This document shows positions 9,205-19,351 of a DNA stretch of 64,000 nucleotides, in pieces. A program made the position numbers and the translations under genes. The stretch comes from Photobacterium halotolerans DSM 18316 (GTDB lineage: Bacteria; Pseudomonadota; Gammaproteobacteria; Enterobacterales; Vibrionaceae): assembly GCF_000425165.1 (NCBI RefSeq), contig NZ_KE384320.1, positions 220,994 through 284,993 on the forward strand. The letters run 5' to 3'. The notes below the pieces were generated by a model. That model did not search any database. It was not told the origin of the DNA and saw only the letters and a program-made list of their open reading frames with translations. The number at the start of each line of letters is the position of its first letter. Positions within the stretch are counted from its first letter, which is position 1.

Positions 9205-10695
9205 ATGTCATCAAACCTTCAATTCGGTGACGTCCAAACCGAGGTGGATCCCGAGCGTTATTCGGCCCATCACAGACCCGCCAGCCACTTTTCCAGCCGC
9301 TCCCGGTATCTTGACCATGAGCTTCAGATCCTGAATCCGCGCCGGTGGGCTCTGAACCTGCCCGGCCGTGATTTCCGTTTTGAGTGGGAAGATCTGGTGC
9401 CCGCGGTAGCCGGTACTATCGGCATTATTGCGATGTATTCGGCCGTGATGTCCTCTTATGCCGCAGCTTACGGGCTTGGCCCGGATTTCGTGGTTGAGAA
9501 CGTCAGGGTAGAGATGCTGGTATCGGCATCGCTGTTTTGTATTCTGGTATCCGGTTTTCTGAACCCGCGCGCCAATCTGGCGGGTAATCATGGCCCGATG
9601 ATCCCCATGATAGGCATGATTGCCGCCGCCGGCGGCCACCCGCTGGCGCTGGCTATTTTACTGGGCGGTTTCGGCCTGGCGCTCAGCCTGTGTAAAGGCG
9701 GCTCCCGGCTGGTCAAACTCACCAGTGACGGCGTGGCTGGCGGGCTGCTGATCTTCTTGGGTTTTGTCGGCTCCAGCGGCCAGATAAAAAGCCTGCTGAG
9801 CTGGGGCAGCGACATCAATATGGGCTATATCGCCACTTTCATCCTCTTTGTCTCTATTGTGCTGTATGCCTTTCTGGCCCGTATCGGCAAGCGCTGGCTG
9901 GCGATTCCTGTCTGCGCAGTGACTGGCGGCATCATCGCCGCCATCATGGGCGCCCCGTTCGAGTTCCATACCACACCCGGTTTGCCCAATCTGAACCCGG
10001 CCTATTGGTGGGGATCGACAGAAACAGGCTGGAAACTGGGCATGCCGACCATGGCGCACTTCATTGCCTCGCTGCCGTTTGCCCTGCTGGCCGTTGCCAT
10101 GTGGTCGCCCGACTTTCTTGGTCACCGCATTTTTCAGGAAATGAACTACCCTGAAAAAACCGAGAAAGCCCTGATGGATGTCGATGACACCATGACAGGT
10201 TGCTCGGTTCGTCAGATAGTCGGCGCGGCATTTGGCGGCGGTAATGTCACCTCGTCCTGGGGGACATATATGATCCCGGCCGCCATCGCCAAACGCCCGA
10301 TTCCGGCCGGTGCCATTTTACTGGGCAGCATATGCATCATTGTGGCTATTATCGGCTACCCTATGGATATTGCGATCTGGCCGCCGGTGATGACGATTGC
10401 CCTGCTGGCCGGTGTGTTCCTGCCGCTGCTGGAAGCCGGTATGCAGATGGTAAAAGATGCCAGGTCCAGCCAGTCGGCGGGGATCTGCATTTTCGCCTCC
10501 ATGGCAGTGAACCCGGTGTTCGGATGGGCTGTCACTATGCTGCTGGATAACAACGGTCTTATTGGTGACAAAGAGCGCCCGAATCACCTGACACTGGCTG
10601 ACCGCATCATCATCCCGGGCCTGACACTACTGGTGTGCCTGGGAGCCATGCTGGCAGTTGGCATGATCCCTGGTATCCCCGCCCTTCTGGGATAA
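9205..10695 (+). CDS. DUF3360-type membrane protein, probable transporter
   Basis: This 496-residue integral membrane protein has a cytoplasmic N-terminus of about 70 residues and then roughly 10-12 hydrophobic segments. Length and sequence fit the uncharacterised DUF3360 family. The overall plan resembles UraA/SulP-fold permeases, for example the conserved N-L-A-G-N-H-G-P-M motif in an early helix pair; that comparison is inference. It lies behind an FNR-type promoter and 140 bp before pflB, where E. coli has the formate channel focA. A role in moving formate, acetate or another fermentation-linked anion is therefore plausible but unproven. The start is preceded by ACGAGG. Confidence 0.8.
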   Translation: MSSNLQFGDVQTEVDPERYSAHHRPASHFSSRSRYLDHELQILNPRRWALNLPGRDFRFEWEDLVPAVAGTIGIIAMYSAVMSSYAAAYGLGPDFVVENVRVEMLVSASLFCILVSGFLNPRANLAGNHGPMIPMIGMIAAAGGHPLALAILLGGFGLALSLCKGGSRLVKLTSDGVAGGLLIFLGFVGSSGQIKSLLSWGSDINMGYIATFILFVSIVLYAFLARIGKRWLAIPVCAVTGGIIAAIMGAPFEFHTTPGLPNLNPAYWWGSTETGWKLGMPTMAHFIASLPFALLAVAMWSPDFLGHRIFQEMNYPEKTEKALMDVDDTMTGCSVRQIVGAAFGGGNVTSSWGTYMIPAAIAKRPIPAGAILLGSICIIVAIIGYPMDIAIWPPVMTIALLAGVFLPLLEAGMQMVKDARSSQSAGICIFASMAVNPVFGWAVTMLLDNNGLIGDKERPNHLTLADRIIIPGLTLLVCLGAMLAVGMIPGIPALLG

Positions 10696-10718
10696 ACGGA
10701 AAAACAAAACGTTCCGAC

Positions 10719-10754
10719 CTGTCAGTGCGGTAAATCAAAAAGCCGCACTGACAG
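10719..10754 (+). other. Strong hairpin between the DUF3360 gene and pflB
   Basis: A perfect 12-bp stem CTGTCAGTGCGG/CCGCACTGACAG with a 12-nt loop lies here. There is no T tract, so it is probably an RNA stabiliser or processing site that lets pflB be expressed at a different level. Confidence 0.7.
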
Positions 10755-10835
10755 AGATGATACAAATTGCACAGGCTGCGGGCTAATGGCAGCACTTGCA
10801 GACATTTTCTACTGACGAAAACAGGTAGGTAAAAT

Positions 10836-13112
10836 ATGGCAGATCAATTTGCTACGGCTTGGGAAGGCTTCAGGGCCGGTGAATGGCAAAGCGAAGTCAA
10901 CGTCCGTGACTTCATCCAGAAAAACTACACCCCTTACGAGGGCAATGAAGACTTTCTGGTCAGTGAGGGCACAGCGGCAACCCAGAAGCTCTGGGCTAAA
11001 GTGATGGAAGGCATCAAACAGGAAAACGCCACACACTCTCCTGTTGATTTCGATACGTCCATCATTTCTACCATCACCGCACACGATGCGGGCTATATCG
11101 ACAAGACACTGGAAACTATCGTCGGTCTGCAAACGGACGCCCCGCTGAAACGGGCTATCATTCCTAACGGCGGCATCCGCATGGTTGAGAGCTCCTGTAA
11201 AGCTTACGACCGCGAGCTGGATCCTCAGGTGAAGAAAATCTTCACTGAGTACCGCAAGACCCATAACCAGGGGGTGTTCGATATTTATACCCCTGACATC
11301 ATGAAATGCCGTAAGTCAGGGGTGCTGACAGGTCTGCCCGATGCCTACGGCCGTGGCCGCATCATAGGCGACTACCGCCGTGTCGCCCTGTACGGTATTG
11401 ACTATCTGATGCAGGACAAACTGGCTCAGTTTACCTCGCTGCAAGCGCGTTTCGAGAAAGGCGAAGATCTGCAGATGACCATGCAGCTGCGCGAGGAAAT
11501 TGCTGATCAGCACCATGCGCTGGCACAGATGAAAGAAATGGCCGCCAAATACGGTTACGACATTTCGCGTCCGGCCGAAACCGCGCAAGAAGCCATTCAG
11601 TGGACTTACTTCGGCTATCTGGCGGCGGTGAAATCGCAAAACGGGGCGGCGATGTCACTGGGTCGCACCTCGACCTTCCTGGATATCTACATGGAGCGGG
11701 ATCTGGCAGCCGGTAAGATCAGCGAAGAGCAGGCACAGGAAATGATTGACCACTTCGTGATGAAACTGCGTATGGTGCGTTTCCTGCGCACCCCTGAGTA
11801 CGATGAACTCTTCTCCGGCGACCCGATCTGGGCGACAGAGTCCATTGGCGGTATGGGGGTTGACGGCCGGACACTGGTATCGAAAACCAGCTTCCGCTTC
11901 CTCAATACCCTGTACACCATGGGGCCAAGCCCGGAGCCGAACATCACAGTGCTCTGGTCTGAACGCCTGCCGGAAGGCTTTAAGAAATTCTGCGCCAAAG
12001 TGTCTATCGATACCTCGTCTATCCAGTATGAGAACGATGATCTGATGCGCCCGGATTTCAATTCAGACGATTACGCCATTGCCTGCTGTGTCTCGCCTAT
12101 GGTGGTCGGTAAGCATATGCAGTTCTTCGGCGCCCGGGCCAACCTGGCAAAAACCCTGTTGTACTCCATCAACGGCGGTGTGGATGAAAAACTGAAACTG
12201 CAGGTCGGCCCGAAAGCGGCCCCGATGACGGATGAGGTGCTGGACTATGACAAAGTGATGGCCAGTCTGGATTCTTTGATGGACTGGCTGGCGACACAGT
12301 ATGTCACCGCGCTGAACGCCATTCACTTTATGCATGACAAATACAGCTACGAAGCGGCATTGATGGCACTGCACGACAGAGACGTGCGTCGCACCATGGC
12401 CTGTGGTATTGCCGGCCTGTCGGTGGCGGCGGACTCCCTGTCTGCCATCAAGTACGCCACAGTGAAACCGGTGCGCGATGCAGACGGCATTGCCACTGAC
12501 TTTGACATCGACGGCGACTATCCGAAATTCGGTAATAACGATGCCCGTGTCGATGACATCGCCTGCGATCTGGTCGAACGCTTTATGAATAAGATCCGTA
12601 AGCTGAAAACCTATCGCGATGCCATTCCGACTCAGTCTATTCTGACCATCACCTCCAACGTGGTGTACGGTAAGAAAACCGGTAATACCCCGGACGGTCG
12701 CCGTGCCGGTCAGCCCTTCGCACCGGGTGCCAACCCTATGCACGGTCGCGATGAAAAAGGCGCAGTAGCCTCGCTGACCTCCGTGGGTAAACTGCCGTTT
12801 GCGCACGCCAAAGACGGTATTTCTTATACCTTCTCTATCGTGCCCAATGCGCTGGGCAAATCGGACGATAGCCGCCGTGCTAATCTGGCCGGTCTGATGG
12901 ACGGTTATTTCCACCACGATGCCGGTATTGAAGGCGGCCAGCACCTGAACGTCAATGTGCTGAACCGTGAAACACTGGAAGATGCCGTGAAGCATCCGGA
13001 GAAATACCCGCAGCTCACCATACGGGTGTCCGGTTATGCGGTACGCTTCAACTCACTGACGACTGAACAGCAGCAGGACGTGATTGCACGTACCTTTACT
13101 GAGTCGCTGTAA
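10836..13112 (+). CDS. pflB: Formate C-acetyltransferase (pyruvate formate-lyase)
   Basis: This is a 758-residue glycyl-radical enzyme converting pyruvate and CoA to acetyl-CoA and formate during anaerobic growth. The active-site Cys pair lies in [10 protein letters not shown] (C417/C418). The radical Gly is G733 in RVSGYAVRF near the C-terminus. Similarity to E. coli PflB (760 residues) runs end to end by eye. It is preceded by AGGTAGG. PflA, encoded downstream, installs the glycyl radical. Confidence 0.97.
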   Translation: MADQFATAWEGFRAGEWQSEVNVRDFIQKNYTPYEGNEDFLVSEGTAATQKLWAKVMEGIKQENATHSPVDFDTSIISTITAHDAGYIDKTLETIVGLQTDAPLKRAIIPNGGIRMVESSCKAYDRELDPQVKKIFTEYRKTHNQGVFDIYTPDIMKCRKSGVLTGLPDAYGRGRIIGDYRRVALYGIDYLMQDKLAQFTSLQARFEKGEDLQMTMQLREEIADQHHALAQMKEMAAKYGYDISRPAETAQEAIQWTYFGYLAAVKSQNGAAMSLGRTSTFLDIYMERDLAAGKISEEQAQEMIDHFVMKLRMVRFLRTPEYDELFSGDPIWATESIGGMGVDGRTLVSKTSFRFLNTLYTMGPSPEPNITVLWSERLPEGFKKFCAKVSIDTSSIQYENDDLMRPDFNSDDYAIACCVSPMVVGKHMQFFGARANLAKTLLYSINGGVDEKLKLQVGPKAAPMTDEVLDYDKVMASLDSLMDWLATQYVTALNAIHFMHDKYSYEAALMALHDRDVRRTMACGIAGLSVAADSLSAIKYATVKPVRDADGIATDFDIDGDYPKFGNNDARVDDIACDLVERFMNKIRKLKTYRDAIPTQSILTITSNVVYGKKTGNTPDGRRAGQPFAPGANPMHGRDEKGAVASLTSVGKLPFAHAKDGISYTFSIVPNALGKSDDSRRANLAGLMDGYFHHDAGIEGGQHLNVNVLNRETLEDAVKHPEKYPQLTIRVSGYAVRFNSLTTEQQQDVIARTFTESL

Positions 13113-13117
13113 ACCCT

Positions 13118-13175
13118 TGCCGGGCATCAGCTGCCCGGCACTGCACTTTCCCCGCGGCTTGCAAGAGTCGCGGGG
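13118..13175 (+). other. Tandem hairpins between pflB and pflA
   Basis: Two stems lie in the 110-bp gap: TGCCGGGCA/TGCCCGGCA (13118-13140) and CCCCGCG/CGCGGGG (13150-13175). Neither is followed by a strong T tract. They probably reduce transcription into, or stabilise the transcript before, the much less abundant activase. Confidence 0.65.
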
Positions 13176-13222
13176 ATTATACTTAAACAGCCATGCCATT
13201 TTTTATCCGGGAGCGCCACGTT

Positions 13223-13963
13223 ATGACAGCAAAAGGCCGTATTCACTCCTTTGAATCCTGCGGTACTGTAGATGGCCCGGGCATACGCTTTATTGTGTTT
13301 ATGCAAGGTTGCCTGCTGCGTTGCCAGTACTGCCACAACCGTGATACCTGGGATCTGGAAGGTGGACGTGAAATGACCGTGGATGAGCTGATCAAAGAAG
13401 CCCTCTCTTACCGCCATTTCATGACAGCCTCAGGTGGCGGTGTCACCGCATCCGGCGGTGAGGCGATATTACAGCCAGAATTCATTCGCGACTTTTTCCG
13501 GGCGGCCAAAGCCGAGAACATCCATACCTGTCTCGATACCAACGGTTATGTCCGCAAACATACCCCTGTGATTGATGAGCTGCTGGAAGCAACGGATCTT
13601 GTGATGCTGGATCTCAAGCAAATTGACGATGAGATCCACCATGATTTGGTGGGCGTGCCCAATAAGCGCATTCTCGACTTCGCCCGTTATCTGCACAAGA
13701 CAGGGCAGAAAACCTGGATTCGTCATGTCGTGGTACCCGGTTTTACCGACAATGACACCTCTGCCCATCAGTTGGGAGCATTCATCAAGGATATGGACAA
13801 TATCGAGAAAATCGAACTGCTCCCCTACCACCAGCTAGGCGCGCACAAATGGGAAGCGATGGGGTATGACTATCCGCTGGAAGGGGTCAAACCGCCGTCA
13901 AAAGCGGTGATGGACAGGGTAAAAGCCATCCTGTCGCAATATCATCCCAATGTGATGTATTGA
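13223..13963 (+). CDS. pflA: Pyruvate formate-lyase activating enzyme
   Basis: This 246-residue radical-SAM enzyme generates the glycyl radical of PflB. The [4Fe-4S] motif CxxxCxxC is C30-LLR-C34-QY-C37. Other family segments include [25 protein letters not shown] and [13 protein letters not shown]. The ATG at 13223 (preceded by GGGAG) gives exactly the E. coli length; an in-frame ATG 10 codons upstream has no ribosome binding site. Confidence 0.97.
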   Translation: MTAKGRIHSFESCGTVDGPGIRFIVFMQGCLLRCQYCHNRDTWDLEGGREMTVDELIKEALSYRHFMTASGGGVTASGGEAILQPEFIRDFFRAAKAENIHTCLDTNGYVRKHTPVIDELLEATDLVMLDLKQIDDEIHHDLVGVPNKRILDFARYLHKTGQKTWIRHVVVPGFTDNDTSAHQLGAFIKDMDNIEKIELLPYHQLGAHKWEAMGYDYPLEGVKPPSKAVMDRVKAILSQYHPNVMY

Positions 13964-14002
13964 TCCCTCCAGGATCCCGGCCAGTTGGATGCCCGTGCAG
14001 GT

Positions 14003-14692
14003 CTACTTATCCCGCTGGTAAATATAGTCCCGTTCATAAAAGGTTCTCACCCACTCGGGTTTGTACACCACCAGCAAGGTGGTCGACATACCGTTGAGCA
14101 GCGCTTCGGGAAACAGCAGCAAGGGAATGAGCAATAAGTAGTTATCAACGATATATTGCCAGCTGTACTCTCCTTCGAGCCAGATCCAGCTGCCTGTCAG
14201 CAGCATATGGACCACCTGTGACAGGGCGCCGTTAAAAAATGCCGCGACAAAAATATAAATAAAGAGATGCCGGGCCAGGTAACGGTAACTCAGCAAGAAA
14301 ACCCAATAACTGATCAGTACGGGCACCACCACGCTGGTCAGATTGACCAGCCCCAGATCCTGCCAGTCCTGAATGCCGAAGGCCGCCAACAGCAAACCAG
14401 GCACCGCCGCTATCCAAATGGCGATTCGCCAGCCATGGGTCAGGGTCAGTACGGTCAAGGCCAGAAAATGGACTTTCAGCCCGTCGACCAGTCCGGCCCT
14501 TAAACTCCACAACAGAAAGAGTACCACCACAGTCCCGGACACCAGGTGCTGATAGTCTTTCTGGTGTTTGAACTTAGGATAGAATTCACGCGGATAAGAG
14601 AAGAACAGCACAGCCAGCCATACGGCCCAGCCCGCCCAGGGAAGCATTGTCATTGCCAGCATCCTTGCATTGTAATCACCCAGTTGAATCAC
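14003..14692 (-). CDS. CbiM-like integral membrane protein (ECF-type permease family, COG3235-like)
   Basis: This 229-residue protein has about seven hydrophobic segments. Features such as FVAAFFNGALSQVVHM and the FPEALLNGM segment near the C-terminus recall CbiM-type substrate-specific permease subunits. The typical N-terminal metal-binding motif (MHIPDG) is not seen. No ECF ATPase or second permease is adjacent, so it may work alone or with distant partners. The start is uncertain: a GTG at 14692 has a GGA upstream, while the ATG at 14653 is preceded by AAGG. It is convergent with pflA. Confidence 0.6.
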   Translation of the reverse strand: MIQLGDYNARMLAMTMLPWAGWAVWLAVLFFSYPREFYPKFKHQKDYQHLVSGTVVVLFLLWSLRAGLVDGLKVHFLALTVLTLTHGWRIAIWIAAVPGLLLAAFGIQDWQDLGLVNLTSVVVPVLISYWVFLLSYRYLARHLFIYIFVAAFFNGALSQVVHMLLTGSWIWLEGEYSWQYIVDNYLLLIPLLLFPEALLNGMSTTLLVVYKPEWVRTFYERDYIYQRDK

Positions 14693-14825
14693 ACTTCATT
14701 CCGGCCAGTGTAACGCAAATACCGTCGGTTTTTCTGTAAACTCGGCCGCAAACCCGGCTCAGATCAAAGCCGCTCAGTGACTTGCTGCTATGCTGTAACC
14801 AGTAAAATCATTGCAGGATATCACT

Positions 14826-15326
14826 ATGGAAATGACACATGCACAACGTCTCATTTTGTCCAATCAATATCGCCTGATGGCGCAGCTCGATCCCGAGCAT
14901 GCCGGTAAGTTTCAGCGTCTGCAAACCATAGTAGAGCGCGGGTACGGGCTGCAGCTGAGGGAACTGAATAAACACTTCGGAGCGCTCTCAGAAGATGAAT
15001 GCAAAGAAATCCTGCAAGTGATGGAAATGCACCATGCCATGCAAGAATCCTGCAAACAGTTAAACCAAGCCGAGCAGGCCCGGATTGATACCCGCCGCCT
15101 GACATTTCTGGGGTTTGATGCCGCCAGTGAACCCCAGCAGATGCATTATGTTCGCTTCCTGACAGCGGTAGAAAATCTGTATCCGCATTTCCTGCCTTCA
15201 GAGCACAATTTTAACAGTCATGTGCCGATGCAGAGTAAATATCGCCGCATGCTGAATGTGTGGCAACAGTGCCCTCGCCAATATCATCTTTCCGCCACCG
15301 AGATACAGCAAATACTCAGCGCCTGA
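14826..15326 (+). CDS. yfbU: YfbU family protein
   Basis: This 166-residue protein is alignable by eye over its whole length to E. coli YfbU (164 residues): [18 protein letters not shown], the GYGLQLREL segment, [12 protein letters not shown] and the C-terminal [22 protein letters not shown]. Its molecular function is not established. The ATG at 14826, with AGGA 9 nt upstream, matches the family start; five further upstream codons are probably not translated. Confidence 0.93.
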   Translation: MEMTHAQRLILSNQYRLMAQLDPEHAGKFQRLQTIVERGYGLQLRELNKHFGALSEDECKEILQVMEMHHAMQESCKQLNQAEQARIDTRRLTFLGFDAASEPQQMHYVRFLTAVENLYPHFLPSEHNFNSHVPMQSKYRRMLNVWQQCPRQYHLSATEIQQILSA

Positions 15327-15746
15327 CTGATGAGTCTGGGTGACGAGAAATGTCTCCCGCATCGCGGCCTCGACATGATTCGGGCCGCCTTCCCCGCCTG
15401 ATCGATCCCTGAATCCGCCTGACTTAACAGCAAGCCGTCATATTACCGGCATCTCTTTTTGACAATGTACCTATTGGCGAAATCCGATGTTCTGATAGAT
15501 TTGAGTGAATTATCGCAAATTTACTGATAATTGGGTCACGATTGGCGCATTTTGTCGCACAGGGCGTACCAAAAGAGCTGGCCGACCATAACTTCAGCCA
15601 TGATAATCCACTTTTTACTGTTCCCCAGTGACTCTTACTTGTATATAAGCGCGTAACGCACGACCTCTTCTGTCTGCCTTTGCAAACAGTGAGTAACGGT
15701 GGGAACCAGGAAATGAGTCAGGCTACGTAAGGAAGGATTCTTTGTC
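15327..15746. other. Intergenic region before pgtC
   Basis: No gene is seen. A 6-bp stem GCGGCC/GGCCGC (15364-15388) after yfbU may be a weak terminator. The pgtC promoter should lie in the right half, but no convincing -35/-10 pair was found. Confidence 0.4.
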
Positions 15747-16982
15747 ATGTTATACCGCCTTGTGATCGTATTATTACTGGCGACTTTCCCTCTGCACGCC
15801 AGTGAAAACAAGCAGCTGGTGATTCTGACCACCTTCAACCCTGCCCTGCTGAGCAGCAGTATTGAGGTTTTTGAGCAGCAGCATCCCGGTTGGGATGTCC
15901 TTATTCTGCCGCGCCGGGAAAATGAAGGGCTGGCACTGCTGGCAAGACCTGATCATGGCGTGAATGTGGTGCTGTCCTCTTCCCGGCGCCTGTTTCAGCC
16001 ACTGGCAGACAGCCATTCTCTGGTGCCGGTTTCCGAACTGAGCAGTGAACACAGCCAACTCGATTCAGACTACATTGCCGTTCTGGGATACTCGGGCTGC
16101 GGCATCATATGGAATCAGCGTTATATCGACAGGTATGCGCTGCCTGTCCCGTCGCGCTGGGAGTCACTCATTGCCCCTGTCTATCATGACCATCTGGTGA
16201 TGAGCAGCCCCTCCCGTTCTGCGACCACCTACCTGATAGTGGAAAGCCTGCTCCAGCGTTATGGCTGGCAACAAGGCTGGCGATTGCTTTTACAGCTGGG
16301 GGGCAACCTGAATGCCATTTCGGCCAGCAACCAGCGCGCCACCGATCTCGTTGCCCGCGGGCAGTCTGGTATCGGTTTGGTTATCGACAGTTATGCCAGA
16401 GAACAGCAAGATCATTTCCCATTCATTCATTTTCAGTATCAGCCCGACAGTATTGTTCTGCCGAGTTATATTGCCGCACTGGACAGGAAGCCGTCCCGCC
16501 TGATGGGTATTGAGTTCGTGCGGTTTATGCTGTCTGCCTCCTCGCAGGCGCGTATCGAGCAATCCCCCATTTACAAATATCGCCGAGCGGATACACCGGC
16601 CATAGACACTGCGACTTTCACTGTCGATACCGGGTTAATGGAAAAGCGGGCGGTCGCTGTACAGCAACTCTTCGATATCAGCATCAGCCAGCAACAGCCC
16701 TTGCTGAACTATGCCTGGCAGTTGATCCATAACATCCGGCAGCTGCCGGCCCTGACGCCTCAGCAAACCGAGCAACTGGAACTGGCCGTTACGCTGGCTT
16801 CAACCACAGTGATCAGCGCCGAGCAAGCCGGGACAGCGGATTTTTTATCGCTGCAGGACCCTGTTCGCCACCCGGCTTCTGAGCGTTTAGTCGGGCTCTG
16901 GCAAGCACAAATGAGCCGGCAGTTACAGCAATCCATCCGTTTATCGCAAGGCATACTCATGTCTTATCGACAGGAGCGGTGA
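15747..16982 (+). CDS. pgtC: PgtC-like periplasmic phosphoglycerate-sensing protein
   Basis: This 411-residue secreted protein has a signal peptide of about 18 residues (MLYRLVIVLLLATFPLHA). A solute-binding-protein fold follows, with a 'VLGYSGCGIIWNQRY' segment resembling iron/polyamine binding proteins. In Salmonella, PgtC works with PgtB to sense external phosphoglycerate and induce the PgtP transporter. Here it is the first gene of pgtC-pgtB-pgtA, joined to pgtB by an overlapping stop/start. The assignment rests on the three-gene arrangement as well as on sequence. Confidence 0.82.
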   Translation: MLYRLVIVLLLATFPLHASENKQLVILTTFNPALLSSSIEVFEQQHPGWDVLILPRRENEGLALLARPDHGVNVVLSSSRRLFQPLADSHSLVPVSELSSEHSQLDSDYIAVLGYSGCGIIWNQRYIDRYALPVPSRWESLIAPVYHDHLVMSSPSRSATTYLIVESLLQRYGWQQGWRLLLQLGGNLNAISASNQRATDLVARGQSGIGLVIDSYAREQQDHFPFIHFQYQPDSIVLPSYIAALDRKPSRLMGIEFVRFMLSASSQARIEQSPIYKYRRADTPAIDTATFTVDTGLMEKRAVAVQQLFDISISQQQPLLNYAWQLIHNIRQLPALTPQQTEQLELAVTLASTTVISAEQAGTADFLSLQDPVRHPASERLVGLWQAQMSRQLQQSIRLSQGILMSYRQER

Positions 16983-19351
16983 TGCTAAAGCGCAAAACGA
17001 TCGGCAATCGTCTGATAAGCGCCATCAGCCTGATGGCGTTCCTGAGTATAGGTGTCAGCCTCATCGCGCTGATGACATGGGACAACCTGGAGGAACAGAT
17101 CGATGCGATTGTCAGCAAAAACCTGCCGACACTCAGAGCCAGCTATCATCTGGAACGCAGCACCGCGGCGCTGAAAGACAGTCTGCATAAAATCGGTTTC
17201 AATAAAGATCCGGCCCGTCACGCAGAGCTGAAACAGCACATTCAGACCGAAGCCGAAAAGATCACCCACTCCATTGCCAGCACAGCCAGCCTGTCCTCCT
17301 ACCCGGCGCTGAAAATTGAACACGCAGGTTTGCTCAAAGATATAGACACCTACAGTCATTTACTGAGTCAGCGATCGACCTTGCTGCTGGCATTGGCGCA
17401 ATCGGAAAACCAGATAAGCTGGCTGCACCAAAAAGTGGTGGATGAGCTTGCTCCCATCCGCCAGGAAGTGGAGTGGCAGTTAACACGTACCGCCCCCAAT
17501 CACCTGGACAGTGACACCATCCGGGCAACGGTGAACGAGTTTTCTCTCATTCAGTCCATCACAGTAAAAGAAAGTGAGCTGTTCCATCTGGTACAGGAAA
17601 TGTTTCATCAGGGTGATAACCGGGACATCACCAACGCTTTTCACTACATAGGTTATAAAACCGAGCAGCTGAAGGCCACAAGTGACTACCTCAGCCACTA
17701 CCCCTCGACACTGGCGTTCCGGCAGCAGCTCGACGACATGATCAGCCAGGTTGAGCCCAATGGCCCGGTGGCAAGGCAACTGAGCGTGTTGTCTGCGCTG
17801 GAGAAAACAATCCGAAGTTATGACAAACGCATCAACAACCGTCTGATTTATCAGGAAGAGCTGATCCAGACCATGGTTGGCCAGGCGGATTCATCACTGC
17901 TCGCTCTCAACGATCACACCCGCCAGTCTGTCATCATCAGCAGCTACATTCTGCTTGGCGTGGTAGTGCTGGCCATTACCCTGTCCGTCTTTCTGTCTGT
18001 CTATCTGGTCAGCCGTGGGATTGTCGCACGCCTGAATCAACTCAGCCAGGATCTGTATGCCGTCGCGCACGGCGATCTCAATGCCAGAATTCAGGTTGAT
18101 GGTGATGATGAAATTGGCCTGCTGGGCGACAGTCTGCGTCAATTCCGCCAGCAAATGCTGGCAATGCAGCGCGCCAATGCCCTGAACCTGATCAATAATA
18201 CCCAGGCCAGTATCATCACCTGTGATTTATCCGGCATCGTCGAATCGGTTAATCCCAGTGCGTTATCGCTGTTTGGTGCCGACGCTATCCCTGACAATCA
18301 GACTATCTGGGCGCTGTTTAACCGTGCAATGGAGCCCCGTCTGAAACGCCTGTTTCTGCCCAGCAGCCCTTTACAGTCCAATGGCGCCTGTAACCTCACC
18401 ATCAAACAGACACACTCAGGCGAACCGCGCTATCTTCGTCTGGATTTTCGCCAGTTCAAGCAGGGACGGGAAACCAAAGTCATCATCACTGTGACAGACA
18501 TTACCGAACAGGAAAGCGCGGCCCGCTGGCTGGAAAACATGGTGCAGGAAAAAACCGAGTCACTGACCAAGCGAAACCGGCAGCTGAAAGCCGAAATCGA
18601 AGACAGAAAGCGCATTGAGGAAGATTTACGGGCCACACAGGATGAACTGATCCAGGCGGCCAAAATGGCGGTGGTCGGACAAACCATGACCTCGCTGGCG
18701 CACGAGCTGAACCAGCCGCTGTCGGCCATGACAACCCATATCTTTGCCACACGGATGGCCGTGGATAAAAACAACCTCACTCAGCTTGCAGCCAGTCTGG
18801 ACAAAATGGACAGTCTGACTGAACGCATGGCCCGCATCATTACCAGCCTGCGCAATTTCGCGAAAAAACAATCGGCCAACAGAATGCTTCAGGCCGTTGA
18901 TATTCAAGAGTCGATCAATCATGCCCGGCAACTGATAGAAAGCAGGCTGAAAGTTCAGCAGACCAAGCTGATCAGCAGAATAAACAGCCCGTTTCAGGTC
19001 ATGGCCGATCCTGTTCAGCTGGAACAAGTGCTGGTGAACCTGTTTATCAACAGCTGTGATGCGGTGGCAGGCAGTGATACCAGAGAGATTTACGTAGAAC
19101 TGCTGCATCACTCAGCAGCCCCCCGGACCTTCAGTTTGGCCATTTGTGATACGGGCCCGGGTTTTGCAAGAGACATTATTGAAAAACTGTTCACCCCCTT
19201 TACCACCACTAAAGACGTGGGCCTGGGGCTGGGACTGAACATTTGCCGTTCCATCATGAACCGCTTGAACGGCGATATTTTCCTTGCTTCCACCTTGCAA
19301 GGAGGCGCAATGGTTGTTTTGGAGTTAAAGAAAGATGACGATGAGCGATAA
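16982..19351 (+). CDS. pgtB: PgtB-like membrane sensor histidine kinase
   Basis: This 789-residue kinase has a first membrane segment at about 12-32, a long periplasmic helical region, and a second membrane segment near 318-340. HAMP, PAS-like (about 395-500), coiled-coil and DctB-type kinase domains follow. The phospho-acceptor is H574 in SLAHELNQPLSAM. The ATPase domain shows VNLFINSCDA, DTGPGF and GLGLGLNICR. The ATG at 16982 overlaps the pgtC TGA (TGATG), with AGGAG upstream, which suggests translational coupling. A GTG one codon earlier is too close to the ribosome binding site. Confidence 0.88.
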   Translation: MLKRKTIGNRLISAISLMAFLSIGVSLIALMTWDNLEEQIDAIVSKNLPTLRASYHLERSTAALKDSLHKIGFNKDPARHAELKQHIQTEAEKITHSIASTASLSSYPALKIEHAGLLKDIDTYSHLLSQRSTLLLALAQSENQISWLHQKVVDELAPIRQEVEWQLTRTAPNHLDSDTIRATVNEFSLIQSITVKESELFHLVQEMFHQGDNRDITNAFHYIGYKTEQLKATSDYLSHYPSTLAFRQQLDDMISQVEPNGPVARQLSVLSALEKTIRSYDKRINNRLIYQEELIQTMVGQADSSLLALNDHTRQSVIISSYILLGVVVLAITLSVFLSVYLVSRGIVARLNQLSQDLYAVAHGDLNARIQVDGDDEIGLLGDSLRQFRQQMLAMQRANALNLINNTQASIITCDLSGIVESVNPSALSLFGADAIPDNQTIWALFNRAMEPRLKRLFLPSSPLQSNGACNLTIKQTHSGEPRYLRLDFRQFKQGRETKVIITVTDITEQESAARWLENMVQEKTESLTKRNRQLKAEIEDRKRIEEDLRATQDELIQAAKMAVVGQTMTSLAHELNQPLSAMTTHIFATRMAVDKNNLTQLAASLDKMDSLTERMARIITSLRNFAKKQSANRMLQAVDIQESINHARQLIESRLKVQQTKLISRINSPFQVMADPVQLEQVLVNLFINSCDAVAGSDTREIYVELLHHSAAPRTFSLAICDTGPGFARDIIEKLFTPFTTTKDVGLGLGLNICRSIMNRLNGDIFLASTLQGGAMVVLELKKDDDER

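Noticed and set aside
12063..12995. 310-codon open frame antisense to pflB
   Set aside because: It is a coding shadow of a GC-rich conserved gene, with no ribosome binding site and no family similarity.
15544..15558. Sigma-54 -24/-12 promoter before pgtC
   Set aside because: TTGGCGC...TCGC has the right flavour, but the GG-to-GC spacing is one base too long.
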